Origin: Sulfurimonadaceae bacterium
GTDB lineage: Bacteria; Campylobacterota; Campylobacteria; Campylobacterales; Sulfurimonadaceae
Assembly (NCBI GenBank): GCA_016744905.1
Contig: JADGDM010000014.1
Span: 1-50,505 of the forward strand
Direction: 5' to 3'
Length of the DNA: 50,505 nt
The number at the start of each line of letters is the position of its first letter. Positions within the stretch are counted from its first letter, which is position 1. The notes under the pieces are model-generated. The model made no database searches and was not told the DNA's origin. It was given only the letters and a program-made list of their open reading frames with translations. Of this stretch, positions 1-9,360 are shown one piece after another. A program made the translations under genes and the position numbers.

Positions 1-1
1 G

Positions 2-85
2 ATATACATTATTGGTGGTGTAGCCCTATTGCTTATTAGTTTAGCAATATATATAAAATTTACAAAAGAGAGTGGTGAGAAGTAA
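2..85 (+). CDS. C-terminal tail of an upstream membrane protein (partial)
   Basis: An open frame enters from the left edge and stops at TAA 83-85, one base before the hisH start. The 27 visible residues are a hydrophobic stretch (IIGGVALLLISLAIYI) followed by a short charged tail (KFTKESGEK). This looks like a C-terminal membrane anchor with its end in the cytoplasm. Too little is visible to name the protein. The tight spacing to hisH suggests co-transcription. Confidence 0.6.
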   Translation: MYIIGGVALLLISLAIYIKFTKESGEK

Positions 86-86
86 T

Positions 87-698
87 ATGATTGCAATCGT
101 TGATTACAAAATGGGAAATTTAGCCAGTGTCAAAAATGCATTTGCACTTTTAGGGACAGAAGTTGTGGTTGAGTCTGATCCAGATAGACTGAAACAATAT
201 GAGAGAATAATACTTCCAGGTGTTGGCGCTTATGGTGATGCGATGGAACACTTAAAAGAGCGTGGCATGGATGAAGCACTAAAATCATATGCCAAAAGTG
301 GTAAGTACATGATGGGTATCTGTCTGGGTATGCAACTTCTTTTTGACTCAAGCTCAGAGTTTGGTGATAATGCAGGCTTGGGTCTGATAAAAGGCCATGT
401 TCAGGGATTTGAACCAAAGCGTTTTGAGACTAATCTTAAAATTCCTCATATGGGTTGGAACAGAATGTTTACTAAAAATCATAAACTTTTTGAGGCTTTA
501 GATGAGGAGCATTATCTTTACTTTGTACATAGCTTTCATGTGGTGTGTGAAAATAGTGAAGATACCATAGGTAGAACAGAGTATGGATACAGCTTTAGCA
601 GTGCGGTAGCGCATGATAATATCTTAGGTATTCAGCCACACCCAGAAAAGAGCCATGAAAATGGACTCAAAATATTAAAAAACTTTATAAATTTATAA
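87..698 (+). CDS. hisH: Imidazole glycerol phosphate synthase, glutaminase subunit HisH
   Basis: HisH is the class I glutamine amidotransferase that feeds ammonia to HisF in histidine synthesis. The product is 203 aa, a normal family length. The nucleophile cysteine lies in the motif GICLGMQLLF, the oxyanion-loop region in LPGVGAYGDAM, and the His-Glu of the triad in QPHPEKSHENG near the C-terminus. The frame is open upstream to a GTG at 72, but I start at ATG 87. It follows a GAGAAG ribosome binding site and gives the conserved start MIAIVDYKMGN, and the GTG start would overlap the upstream gene. hisA follows after 15 bp, so the two form a his operon segment. HisF is not in the window. Confidence 0.95.
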   Translation: MIAIVDYKMGNLASVKNAFALLGTEVVVESDPDRLKQYERIILPGVGAYGDAMEHLKERGMDEALKSYAKSGKYMMGICLGMQLLFDSSSEFGDNAGLGLIKGHVQGFEPKRFETNLKIPHMGWNRMFTKNHKLFEALDEEHYLYFVHSFHVVCENSEDTIGRTEYGYSFSSAVAHDNILGIQPHPEKSHENGLKILKNFINL

Positions 699-713
699 AA
701 ACAAGGATTAAAA

Positions 714-1412
714 TTGACAATATTCCCAGCGATTGATTTAAAAGATGGAAAAGCAGTACGTTTAACAAAAGGTCTTATGGACACAGCTAAGATATACGCT
801 GATGAACCATGGAAACAAGTGAAAATTTTTGAAGAATTGGGCGCTGAATGGGTACATTTAGTAGACTTAAATGGTGCATTTGCCGGTGAACCTGTTAATC
901 ACGCTGAGATTGTAAAAATTCGTGAGAACTGTAATGTTAAACTGGAACTTGGTGGTGGTATTCGTGATGAAGCGACTATAAAAAAATATCTTGATATGGG
1001 GATTGATAGAGTTATTTTAGGTTCCATCGCTGTTAAAGATCCACAATTTGTTAAAGATATGGCCGCAAAATATCCGGTAGTTGTTGGAATTGACGCTATT
1101 GATGGTTATGTAGCAGTTGAAGGTTGGGGTGAAGTGAGTTCTATGAAGGCAACTGACTTAGCTAAGGAATTTGCCGCTTCAGGGGTAGAAGCAATCATCT
1201 GTACTGATGTTGGTCGTGATGGAATGCTTACTGGAGTAAATGTTGAATTTACACTAGATATTGCACGTGCTTCAGGGATTGAGACCATTGCCAGTGGCGG
1301 AGTAAAAGATGAGAGTGATATTGATGCATTAAAAGCGACTAATGAAGTTGGTGGTGTAATTATTGGTAAGGCCTACTATGAAGGCACATTGGATTTGAAA
1401 AATATTCTCTAG
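714..1412 (+). CDS. hisA: ProFAR isomerase HisA
   Basis: HisA isomerises the aminoaldose ProFAR to PRFAR in histidine synthesis, just before the HisH/HisF step. The product is a 232-aa TIM barrel, near the usual 240. It has the N-terminal [14 protein letters not shown] with the catalytic Asp, the phosphate-binding ELGGGIRD and the second catalytic region [12 protein letters not shown]. The C-terminal half repeats the glycine-rich phosphate loop as [11 protein letters not shown]. Translation starts at TTG 714 behind AAGGA at 703-707. It probably shares a transcript with hisH. Confidence 0.95.
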   Translation: MTIFPAIDLKDGKAVRLTKGLMDTAKIYADEPWKQVKIFEELGAEWVHLVDLNGAFAGEPVNHAEIVKIRENCNVKLELGGGIRDEATIKKYLDMGIDRVILGSIAVKDPQFVKDMAAKYPVVVGIDAIDGYVAVEGWGEVSSMKATDLAKEFAASGVEAIICTDVGRDGMLTGVNVEFTLDIARASGIETIASGGVKDESDIDALKATNEVGGVIIGKAYYEGTLDLKNIL

Positions 1413-1503
1413 TCTTAATGGGTGAGCTTAAAGTTAGAGTAAACAAAAGTTTGCTATTATTAGGCAATTATGAATATTAACATTTTTATATAAAGGATTT
1501 AGC

Positions 1504-1878
1504 TTGAAACTAATTGTAGTTGATGACAGCTCGACAATGCGTAGAATTATTAAAAATACTCTCTCTCGCCTGGGTTACAAAGATATTTTAGAAGGTGAAG
1601 ATGGTGTTCAGGGTTGGGCAGTTTTAGATGCTAACCCAGATACTGGTATGCTTATTACTGACTGGAATATGCCTGAAATGAATGGTCTTGAGTTGGTTAA
1701 AAAAGTTCGTGCGGATGATAGGTTTACAGATTTACCTATTATTATGGTTACAACTGAGGGTGGTAAGGCTGAGGTAATTACAGCACTTAAAGCGGGTGTT
1801 AATAACTACATCGTTAAACCATTTACTCCACAAGTATTGAAAGAGAAACTCGCTGCCGTTATGGGCATAGAAGTTTAA
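1504..1878 (+). CDS. cheY: Chemotaxis response regulator CheY
   Basis: A stand-alone 124-aa receiver domain. The acidic pocket is D7 and D8, the phospho-acceptor is D53 in LITDWNMPEMNG, and the switch residues T83 and K105 lie in VTTEGG and VKPFTP, with Y102 in the aromatic switch position. There is no output domain. This is the CheY pattern: phosphorylated by CheA, it binds the flagellar switch. The start is TTG 1504 behind AAGGA. The stop overlaps the prmA start by one base. The order cheY-prmA-ftsH-psd-like is also, from memory, that of Campylobacter jejuni, which supports a Campylobacterota origin. Confidence 0.92.
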   Translation: MKLIVVDDSSTMRRIIKNTLSRLGYKDILEGEDGVQGWAVLDANPDTGMLITDWNMPEMNGLELVKKVRADDRFTDLPIIMVTTEGGKAEVITALKAGVNNYIVKPFTPQVLKEKLAAVMGIEV

Positions 1879-2711
1879 TGCAAGAATACTACTACACCTT
1901 AGTAGTGAGACCTTCGTCTCACTACGAACTCTTCCACGATTTCTTATCAGATACAACGCCTGTCGGTTTTGAAGAAAACGATAATACTTTTATCATCAGA
2001 TCAGAAGATGAACTTGAAACCATTGCTTGGGCTATTCAGCAGTTTGCTGAAGCGCTGCAAAAGGCCTTGGGTGAGAGTGTTGATGTTGAGTTAGAGCTGA
2101 GTAAAGATAAAAATGCTGATTGGGTAAAGTCATATCAAGATGCTATTGCACCCATTGAAATTGAGCAATTTTATATTCATCCAACCTTTCATGAACCAAA
2201 GGCAGAGAGAGTCAACATTGCCATTGACCCGGCTTTAGCCTTTGGTACAGGACATCACCCTACAACAGCCTCATGTCTGCGTGCTATCTCTAAGTTTGTT
2301 CAAAGAGATGATAAGGTTATTGATATTGGTTCAGGCTCAGGTATCCTCTCTATTGCGAGCGCCAAATTACATGCCAATGTTGATGCCTGTGATACAGACG
2401 AAATCTCGGTTAAAAATACTTTGGAAAATGCACAAATAAACAGTGTTAAACTGAATGCCTGTTGGGAAGGTTCTGCTGCTCAAAGTAGTGAACTTTATGA
2501 TGTGGTCATAGCAAATATTGTTGCAGATGTTTTGGTGTTTATAGCCAGTGATATTAAGAAGCTATTAAAAAAAGAGGGTGTGATTATCCTCTCAGGTATA
2601 TTAGACAAGTATGAAGATAAAGTACTCAAATCATATAAAGAATTTGATTTATTGGAACGCATTGTTCAAGATGAATGGCGTACTCTTATTTTAAATAAAA
2701 AGGACTCATAG
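1878..2711 (+). CDS. prmA: Ribosomal protein L11 methyltransferase PrmA
   Basis: PrmA uses S-adenosylmethionine to methylate ribosomal protein L11. The 277-aa product has the typical two parts: an N-terminal substrate-binding domain (about 1-110) and a Rossmann-like methyltransferase domain. The latter has the approach motif DPALAFGTGHHPTT, the SAM-binding glycine-rich VIDIGSGSGILSIAS, and the NPPY-equivalent VIANIVADVL. The ATG overlaps the cheY stop by one base (TAATG) and ftsH begins directly after the stop, so translation is probably coupled through cheY-prmA-ftsH. Confidence 0.93.
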   Translation: MQEYYYTLVVRPSSHYELFHDFLSDTTPVGFEENDNTFIIRSEDELETIAWAIQQFAEALQKALGESVDVELELSKDKNADWVKSYQDAIAPIEIEQFYIHPTFHEPKAERVNIAIDPALAFGTGHHPTTASCLRAISKFVQRDDKVIDIGSGSGILSIASAKLHANVDACDTDEISVKNTLENAQINSVKLNACWEGSAAQSSELYDVVIANIVADVLVFIASDIKKLLKKEGVIILSGILDKYEDKVLKSYKEFDLLERIVQDEWRTLILNKKDS

Positions 2712-4685
2712 ATGGGGAAAGAAAACCCAAACAACAACGATAACAATAATAATTTTTTTAATAAAAATCCACTTTTAACTTTTGCACTGTTTTCAATAGT
2801 AGTAATTTTACTATTTAAAGCAGTTGTAGGTGACAATGGATCTTTAAATGAGATGGGTGGTATGAAAAGTAGTACACGTTCTCAAGAGATAGACTATTCT
2901 GCTTTTAAACAGATGATAGTTGCAAAAGATGTATCAGAAGTGTCTATTGGTCAAACATATGTACGTGCTACACAAAATGTTGGTGGTATGCAACAAACCT
3001 TTTATGCGAAGATGGTTGGTCATGATTCAACGCTTATTCCTCTTTTAGATGAAAAAGGGATCAGTTATAAAGGGTTTTCAGAAAGTAACTGGTTTACAGA
3101 AATGTTTGGTTGGTTATTTCCATTTTTAATTATCATTGCTATCTGGATGTTTTTTGCTGGTCGTATGCAAAAAAGTATGGGTGGTGGAATGCTTGGAATG
3201 GGTAGCTCTAAAAAATTGGTTAACTCTGAACGTCCAAATACAAAATTTGATGATGTGGCTGGTGTTAAAGAAGCTAAAGATGAAGTTTTAGAGATTGTTG
3301 ATTTCCTAAAAAATCCAGGTCGTTATGTTGAATTGGGTGCAAAAATTCCAAAAGGAGTTCTTCTTGTTGGTGCTCCAGGTACAGGTAAGACACTTTTAGC
3401 CAAAGCCGTTGCGGGTGAAGCTGAAGTACCATTCTTTTCAGTTAATGGTTCTTCATTTATTGAGATGTTTGTTGGTGTGGGGGCTGCACGTGTTCGTGAT
3501 CTATTTGAACAAGCGAAAAAAGATGCGCCTTCTATTATCTTTATTGATGAGATTGATGCGATTGGTAAGTCTAGAGCTGCTGGTGGTGTTATGGGTGGAA
3601 ATGATGAACGTGAGCAGACACTAAACCAACTGCTTTCAGAGATGGATGGTTTTGGTAGTGATACACCTGTTATTATTTTAGCAGCAACAAATAGACCAGA
3701 AGTATTAGACTCTGCTTTAATGCGTCCAGGTCGTTTTGATAGACAAGTTCTTGTTGACAAACCTGACTTTGATGGTCGTGTACAGATTTTAAACGTGCAT
3801 GTAAAAGGTGTTAAAATTGATAAAGATGTTGATCTTGAAGAGATTGCGCGTTTAACGGCTGGCCTTGCTGGTGCTGACTTAGCGAATATTATCAATGAAG
3901 GGGCACTTCTTGCTGGTCGTAAAGATCAGAAAACTGTTAAATTGGAGGACCTTCGTGAAGCTGTTGAGCGGGCTATTGCAGGTCTTTCTAAAAAGAGCCG
4001 TCGTATTGATGAAAAAGAGAAACGTATTGTTGCTTATCACGAGAGTGGTCACGCACTATTAGCTGAGACAACTAAGGGTGCTAAAAAAGTTGCTAAGGTT
4101 TCTATTGTTCCACGTGGTTTAGCAGCACTTGGGTATACTTTAAATACTCCAGAAGAGAATAAGTACTTGGCTCAAAAGCATGAGCTCCTTGCTGAAGTAG
4201 ATGTGCTACTTGGTGGACGTGCAGCTGAAGAGATTTTTATTGGTGAAGTCTCTACTGGTGCGAGTAATGACCTTGAGCGCGCTACAGATATTATTAAGTC
4301 TATGGTTCAAGTATACGGTATGACAGACGTTGCTGGATTGATGGTTCTTGAAAAACCACGTCAATCATTTCTTGGTGGTGGCGGTGGTGCTACTCGTGAA
4401 TACAGTGAACAAATGGCACTTGATATGGATATGCATATTAAACAAACATTGAATGAACATTATAGTGATGTTAAAGCACGTTTAGAAGAGTACAAAGGTG
4501 CGATAGAATCAATGGTTGAAACCTTATATGAATCTGAAAATATATCAGGTGAAAAAGTTCGTGAGATTATTCAAAAATTTGAACTTGATAATGATATTGA
4601 GACAAAATTATCTAAGGTCAAATCTCTTGACGAACAAGCACAAGAACGTAAAGAGAACGAAGAGAATAAAAACTCTAAGGAGTAG
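2712..4685 (+). CDS. ftsH: ATP-dependent zinc metalloprotease FtsH
   Basis: A membrane-bound AAA+ protease that degrades damaged and regulatory membrane or cytosolic proteins. At 657 aa it has normal length. It has two N-terminal membrane segments (about 20-40 and 128-148) around a periplasmic domain, Walker A GAPGTGKT at 220-227, Walker B IIFIDEIDAIG, the second region of homology ending in RPGRFDRQ, and the zinc-binding HESGH at 443-447. The third zinc ligand lies further on, near the conserved SxGASNDLERAT stretch. The C-terminus is a charged helical tail. The start directly abuts the prmA stop and a Psd-like gene follows after 3 bp. Its codons 522-524 contain one of the GCGCGC palindromes. 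Confidence 0.97.
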   Translation: MGKENPNNNDNNNNFFNKNPLLTFALFSIVVILLFKAVVGDNGSLNEMGGMKSSTRSQEIDYSAFKQMIVAKDVSEVSIGQTYVRATQNVGGMQQTFYAKMVGHDSTLIPLLDEKGISYKGFSESNWFTEMFGWLFPFLIIIAIWMFFAGRMQKSMGGGMLGMGSSKKLVNSERPNTKFDDVAGVKEAKDEVLEIVDFLKNPGRYVELGAKIPKGVLLVGAPGTGKTLLAKAVAGEAEVPFFSVNGSSFIEMFVGVGAARVRDLFEQAKKDAPSIIFIDEIDAIGKSRAAGGVMGGNDEREQTLNQLLSEMDGFGSDTPVIILAATNRPEVLDSALMRPGRFDRQVLVDKPDFDGRVQILNVHVKGVKIDKDVDLEEIARLTAGLAGADLANIINEGALLAGRKDQKTVKLEDLREAVERAIAGLSKKSRRIDEKEKRIVAYHESGHALLAETTKGAKKVAKVSIVPRGLAALGYTLNTPEENKYLAQKHELLAEVDVLLGGRAAEEIFIGEVSTGASNDLERATDIIKSMVQVYGMTDVAGLMVLEKPRQSFLGGGGGATREYSEQMALDMDMHIKQTLNEHYSDVKARLEEYKGAIESMVETLYESENISGEKVREIIQKFELDNDIETKLSKVKSLDEQAQERKENEENKNSKE

Positions 4686-4688
4686 AAA

Positions 4689-5318
4689 ATGAATAGAAAT
4701 AACACCCTCCCCATTGCGGCAGAAGGTTTCAAGAAGATAGGCTATCTTCTTCTTGTCTTATTCTTCTTTGCTCTTCTTGACTTAGAGATACTTCAAACGC
4801 TTACTTTTATATTGTTAATTGCTACATTATGGGTCTTTAGAAATCCAGAACGCTCATCTGCTTATTTAAATAGTAGTAACACGGCCTTAAGTATGTGTGA
4901 TGGGACAGTAAGTGAAGTAGATGAGTCTGACACAGAATATAGAAAGATTGTAATTAATAACACTTATATGGATGTGGCACTTTTACGTGCCCCTTTTGAA
5001 GGAACGATTAGTGACTTGAAAATTACTCATGGTGCGCACTTGTCTCAAAGTGATTCTCACTCGTTTGCAGTAAATGAGCGCGCCAGTTATACACTCAACG
5101 ATGCTCAGGATAATACGTTATTAATTGAACATATCATTTTTAATAGTATACATTCTATTGATATTAGTACTTTTGAATTTCAAAAGATTAGTAGGTCACA
5201 GCGTTATGGCTTGATGTTAAAAGGGAAAACTACCATTTATCTTCCCCGTACTGCACGAATCTCTGTTAGTGTAGGAAATGAAGTTTTAGCGGGTGAAACA
5301 ATCTTAGCTTATTTGTAA
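4689..5318 (+). CDS. Phosphatidylserine decarboxylase-like membrane protein, probably non-catalytic
   Basis: The 209-aa product follows ftsH by 3 bp. It has two hydrophobic segments (about 19-50) and then a Psd-like domain: DGTVSEVDE, VALLRAPFEGTISD, and the C-terminal VGNEVLAGETILAYL. Active short-type decarboxylases carry a GS pair where self-cleavage makes the pyruvoyl group, roughly RFGSRVDVYLP. The matching stretch here is YGLMLKGKTTIYLP, with GK and one residue fewer. The processing serine therefore seems to be missing. In Campylobacter a similar 'decarboxylase-related' gene lies in the same place followed by pssA (from memory). No pssA is present here. The last 10 bp overlap the convergent TPR gene. 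The fold assignment is good; the function is unknown. Confidence 0.7.
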   Translation: MNRNNTLPIAAEGFKKIGYLLLVLFFFALLDLEILQTLTFILLIATLWVFRNPERSSAYLNSSNTALSMCDGTVSEVDESDTEYRKIVINNTYMDVALLRAPFEGTISDLKITHGAHLSQSDSHSFAVNERASYTLNDAQDNTLLIEHIIFNSIHSIDISTFEFQKISRSQRYGLMLKGKTTIYLPRTARISVSVGNEVLAGETILAYL

Positions 5319-7621
5319 CCTACTCTTTTAGCCAATATTTTATTTGTATCTATTGAGAAATTAAAGTATTGACTCATAAATCCACTGTTTCCAATTCTCC
5401 CAAACTGTATTCCCGCACCATGATGGTTTTCTGATTCTAAGTAAAGTAAACCTAATCCATAACGCGCTTCAAGATTGTTTTTATTTTTAAGTTTTGCCAA
5501 CTCAAGTAGTGCAATAGCATTGGCATGATGTTGAGCACCTACAGAAGCAATAGCACCTGAAAATAGTGTAATTGAATCACGCATTTTATATTCGTCTATG
5601 AGTTGATTGTAGAAAATATATGCCTCTTCAAAGTCTTGATCATAAATGGATGCAAGAGCCAAAGCATTGATGATATTTTTAGGATTACTTTGTTCGCTGA
5701 CGAGTTTCTCTTTTAGTTGTGTTCGTAGTTTGAAAAGTGTTCCACGCATTAGGGCGACTTGAGAGTACAAATACCTTGATATATATGGACCATAGTATAG
5801 ATCATCAAATTTAAGAGTTTGTTTCTTCATATAGCTGTGAAGAGCTCTTGAATACGCTTTATTGTCTAAGTCATTAAAGTGGGTATCAACATAAAGCAAA
5901 TGAGGAAGAATATCGTGTGGAAGTTGGATACTCAACTGTTGTGCCGCATGTGCAGCGATACTTTTACGATCAATTTCTGTTGCAATTAAAATATTTAACA
6001 TAAGGTATAACGGTCGCTCTTTATAGTCTTTTTCTAACCATGTGACGGTAGCCAGCATATCATCATTGGCAATTGCAAGAAGGGTACGGTAAAGTTCAAA
6101 TTCTTCTTGCTCTTTTTCATTGTAAAGATTGTCTTTGATAATGGAGTAAAGTTTTTTATTTTCTTTGTTGATAAGTGTTGATGTCATGATGGCATAGATA
6201 CCAGAAAGGTAGTTATTTGCATCTAAATGATAAGAGCGTAAAAAGTACTTATGCGCATTAATCATATCACCCATCTGCGCATAGGTCAGTGCTAAATTAT
6301 AGTGTAATATAGAGTGTTTAGGTTGTTTCTTTAACATCTCTTTTAGCATGGCATTGGCATCTTCAAGATGAAATGAAAGTGATTTTTTTATCGCTTGAGC
6401 AATAGCAAAATTAACCTTTGAAGAGTTGGCACTTTTTTTGAGATACTCTTTAGCACTGCTGATATCATCAATAAAAATATTGGCATTTCCCTTACGAATA
6501 TAACTGATGGTTTGGGTAGCATTGAATATTTTATAAGGGGAAAAATAAAAGATCTTTTGATAACGCAAAGATCTCTGTTTTACTATGTTGGTACGGTAAT
6601 GATCTTGTGCGCTTGTCGGATCAAAAAGTTTCTTTTTTAAGTTGACATGAATAGGGTAGACACCATACACTTCATCATTGTACATATCTGTAAGGGTACG
6701 TAGTTGACTGCCTCCTGTCTCATACATACCTGATTTAAGATTTAGGTAGGCGAGGGCAAGTTGCTCTTTGACAGGATGCTCACTTTGAGTGATGGCGTCA
6801 GCTACATATTTTTTTGCTAAGGTAAGATCGCCGACATTGGCATACATCAGTCCTAGACTAAAAGCATCCTCATCTTCATAATTTTCTTCTAAAGAGGTGA
6901 TAGATGCATAAAAATTACCAAAGTAGGCATTGAGCTTGGATTTAAGGTGCTCTTGCATGTTTTTATACTCTGGTGAACTTGGATGACTCAGCGCGCTAAG
7001 TGCTTCAAAGTAGTTTTGTTTATAGTAGTTTATGAGTGCATAATAGTAAGAGTAAATTTTTGAGTCACTCTCTTGAGGTAGGTAGGCAAATGCAAGATCT
7101 ATATAATAGTCAAATTGATCTTTTTGATTCAAGTGGAGTGAACACACGGCAGCATTTATAGCACTGACACAACGATTTTCACCATTTTTAATGGCGAGTT
7201 TAAATGTCTCTAATGCCGTTTCATATTGAGACTCTTTGAGTTGAGCAACCGCTAGATTGTATTGTGAGATAGCTTCTGAGTAGATGGCGATATTTTCATA
7301 AAGCTTTAGTGCATCATCTTTGTTCCCATTGGCGTAGAGATAGTTTGCTTTTGCAATCATTTTTTCTAGATTACTGGGCTCAATAACCTTCACCTCTTTT
7401 TTCAAACTACTGTCATCAAAGGATTCATAGTTAACGACTTCATCATCGCTAAGGAGTAGGACAGAAATTATAATGATTAAGATGAGGAAGAGTAAACCTG
7501 CTACGGCAATAATAATAATATTTTTTGAAGATTTGGACTTTTCAATGACCTGTTCATCATTTGAATCACTGGAAGCATCAGAGTCTTCAATGATAATTAT
7601 CTCTTCTTGTTCCTCAGCCAT
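5309..7621 (-). CDS. Single-pass membrane protein with many tetratricopeptide-type repeats
   Basis: A 770-aa protein with an acidic N-terminal tail (EEQEEIIIIEDSDASSD), one membrane segment at about 38-60 (IIIIAVAGLLFLILIIIISVLL), then an almost wholly helical body. TPR-like units are visible, for example ANYLYANGNKDDALKLYENI, YNLAVAQLKESQYETALETF and HYNLALTYAQMGDMINAHKY. It probably acts as a scaffold on the periplasmic side. The frame is open to a TTG at 7627, but I choose ATG 7621, which has AGG spaced about 6 bases upstream. The 3' end overlaps the Psd-like gene by 10 bp in convergent orientation. The partner is unknown. Confidence 0.8.
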   Translation of the reverse strand: MAEEQEEIIIIEDSDASSDSNDEQVIEKSKSSKNIIIIAVAGLLFLILIIIISVLLLSDDEVVNYESFDDSSLKKEVKVIEPSNLEKMIAKANYLYANGNKDDALKLYENIAIYSEAISQYNLAVAQLKESQYETALETFKLAIKNGENRCVSAINAAVCSLHLNQKDQFDYYIDLAFAYLPQESDSKIYSYYYALINYYKQNYFEALSALSHPSSPEYKNMQEHLKSKLNAYFGNFYASITSLEENYEDEDAFSLGLMYANVGDLTLAKKYVADAITQSEHPVKEQLALAYLNLKSGMYETGGSQLRTLTDMYNDEVYGVYPIHVNLKKKLFDPTSAQDHYRTNIVKQRSLRYQKIFYFSPYKIFNATQTISYIRKGNANIFIDDISSAKEYLKKSANSSKVNFAIAQAIKKSLSFHLEDANAMLKEMLKKQPKHSILHYNLALTYAQMGDMINAHKYFLRSYHLDANNYLSGIYAIMTSTLINKENKKLYSIIKDNLYNEKEQEEFELYRTLLAIANDDMLATVTWLEKDYKERPLYLMLNILIATEIDRKSIAAHAAQQLSIQLPHDILPHLLYVDTHFNDLDNKAYSRALHSYMKKQTLKFDDLYYGPYISRYLYSQVALMRGTLFKLRTQLKEKLVSEQSNPKNIINALALASIYDQDFEEAYIFYNQLIDEYKMRDSITLFSGAIASVGAQHHANAIALLELAKLKNKNNLEARYGLGLLYLESENHHGAGIQFGRIGNSGFMSQYFNFSIDTNKILAKRVGYK

Positions 7622-7666
7622 TCTCAACCTACATTATTAAATATCTCTTATTATACTCGGAAAAAT

Positions 7667-8083
7667 CTATACGTACATAAATTGAGATAAAAAGATAATG
7701 GTTACGACAAAAGTAAAGGGTAAGACATGACTTTTAAAGATAAAAGGTTGAATTTTAAAATAAACTTGAAGCCCACCACGTAGTCCCAACCATATACCTA
7801 GAAATGCTTTTAATGAAAGAATCATTTGAAAATTACTCATCCCTTCATCTGCAATGGGGCCAAAAACTTGAGTAATCATATAAAGTCCACTTAAAACAGC
7901 AACAATTAGACTTGGTGGAACCACTTTTCGGACGTATTTCATAAAGGATTCACGAATTTTTGCGTGCTCTTCTACGCTGTACTCATCTTTGATACGTGCT
8001 AAAAAAAGATTATCAACAATAAGAAATCCTCCATAAATAAAAGCAGAAAAGATGTGGAGTGTATGGACTATAATATAGGTCAT
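7667..8083 (-). CDS. Four-helix membrane protein, CopD/DUF2269-like
   Basis: A 138-aa protein with about four membrane helices. It opens with a His-rich helix (IIVHTLHIFSAFIYGGFLIV), as in small CopD-like or HemJ-like haem or metal membrane proteins, where such histidines can ligate haem. Other helices are SLIVAVLSGLYMIT, LSLKAFLGIWLGL and the C-terminal LPFTFVVTIIFLSQF. The ATG follows AAGGT. It lies 63 bp downstream of the EAL-HDOD gene on the same strand and may be the last gene of that operon. The haem-binding idea is inference from the histidine pattern only. Confidence 0.6.
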   Translation of the reverse strand: MTYIIVHTLHIFSAFIYGGFLIVDNLFLARIKDEYSVEEHAKIRESFMKYVRKVVPPSLIVAVLSGLYMITQVFGPIADEGMSNFQMILSLKAFLGIWLGLRGGLQVYFKIQPFIFKSHVLPFTFVVTIIFLSQFMYV

Positions 8084-8146
8084 GATTTACCTTGGAATTT
8101 TTAAGAGAGTATAGTCTATGAAAGATCAATCCTCTTTGATATATAT

Positions 8147-9358
8147 CTAGATTTTATCTTTATCTATCTCAATCCCGCCCTCTTCAAGGGTGTAGACTAA
8201 CTCTGTTGTATCGAGTTTATCAAAGTTTGCAAGCATGATTTTTTTAAGATAAGCTTTTTCTGCTTGTTCAGCACGCATTAAACTGCTGGCAAAGATTCCT
8301 TTTTTTTCTAAGAGTAGACTTGTAATATCTCTATCCATTTCAATGTGTAGCAGTAATGTCTGAATATCTGTCTCAAAAATAGAACTCAACATAGAAAACA
8401 TTCCTGCAAGATAAGCCTTGTCTTTAAGACTTGGAGATGCTTCTTTTTCCATACTCTCAGCGCGCTTGATGGCTAGAGATAAAATGGTTTCAGAGGCTGG
8501 GTTTTTAGAAAGTTCTGAGTATAGATAGACCATAAGCCATCTTAAGAGTTTATCTCTCCCCATTAATGTAATGACTTGGGTTAATGATTTTATTTTGACA
8601 TCAAATCTTTTTGAACGGTTGAAAAATTGGATAAGTTTATACGAGAGGTCAGGTTGTTTTTTAATGAAAAACTCTAATTTCTCTGTACTTTCATTGTCTT
8701 TTATAATTTTAATGAGGTGTAAGAGAATAAATTGTGCAGGCTCTTTTGAGCCGATGATTTCTATAAGTTCAGGCTTATCAATAAAATAACCTTGAAACAG
8801 TGTACAACCCAGATCCGCATATTGATTTATATCGGCTCTATTCTCGATATTGAGGGCTAGAAAATCTATATGACCATCTTTGAATTTAGAGATTACTTTT
8901 TTGAGGTTTTCTTGATCAGACAAGACAATATCCATTTTTATGTAGTCAATATAGTTAAAAAGGCGGGTGAATTTCTTAATCATTTTAGCACTAGAATCAA
9001 AGTTGTTGACACTCAGTTCAAAGCCCCGTTTTCGATACTGAATAATCTTAGCAATCACTTGTTCATTAAGTTGGATGTCCTCAACTAGATTGAGGACAAA
9101 TCGGTCTTTGTCAAGGACATCTAAAATACCCTTCATTAAAGTCTTCTCATCTATGTTAATAAAAGCACGGGTCTCTTTATTGGTGAGTTTCTCTAGTTTT
9201 GAACTGGTGATAGAATTTATAATAAGCTGAGATGTCTCTTTGAGCGTGTCTGAAAAAAGGGCAGTATTATTATGGGCATCTTTAAATAACAATTCATAAG
9301 CAAATACCTCACCTTTTTGATTGATGATTTTTTGCTTTGATATGTAGATTATATTCAT
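8147..9358 (-). CDS. EAL-HDOD (YuxH-type) signalling protein with degenerate EAL
   Basis: A 403-aa protein. The N-terminal half (about 1-190) has the EAL fold, but the signature EAL-x-R is replaced by YELLFKD and the later acidic metal ligands are not recognisable. It is therefore unlikely to hydrolyse cyclic di-GMP. The C-terminal half (about 200-390) is an HDOD domain (QPDLSYKLIQFFN, SLTQVITLMGRDKLLRWL). Such proteins usually act as protein-protein switches in motility or second-messenger control. The ATG follows AGGAG and lies 2 bp from the sirtuin stop, so translation of the two is likely coupled. Next to a soluble MCP, a chemotaxis or motility role is plausible but unproven. Confidence 0.85.
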   Translation of the reverse strand: MNIIYISKQKIINQKGEVFAYELLFKDAHNNTALFSDTLKETSQLIINSITSSKLEKLTNKETRAFINIDEKTLMKGILDVLDKDRFVLNLVEDIQLNEQVIAKIIQYRKRGFELSVNNFDSSAKMIKKFTRLFNYIDYIKMDIVLSDQENLKKVISKFKDGHIDFLALNIENRADINQYADLGCTLFQGYFIDKPELIEIIGSKEPAQFILLHLIKIIKDNESTEKLEFFIKKQPDLSYKLIQFFNRSKRFDVKIKSLTQVITLMGRDKLLRWLMVYLYSELSKNPASETILSLAIKRAESMEKEASPSLKDKAYLAGMFSMLSSIFETDIQTLLLHIEMDRDITSLLLEKKGIFASSLMRAEQAEKAYLKKIMLANFDKLDTTELVYTLEEGGIEIDKDKI

Positions 9359-9360
9359 AA

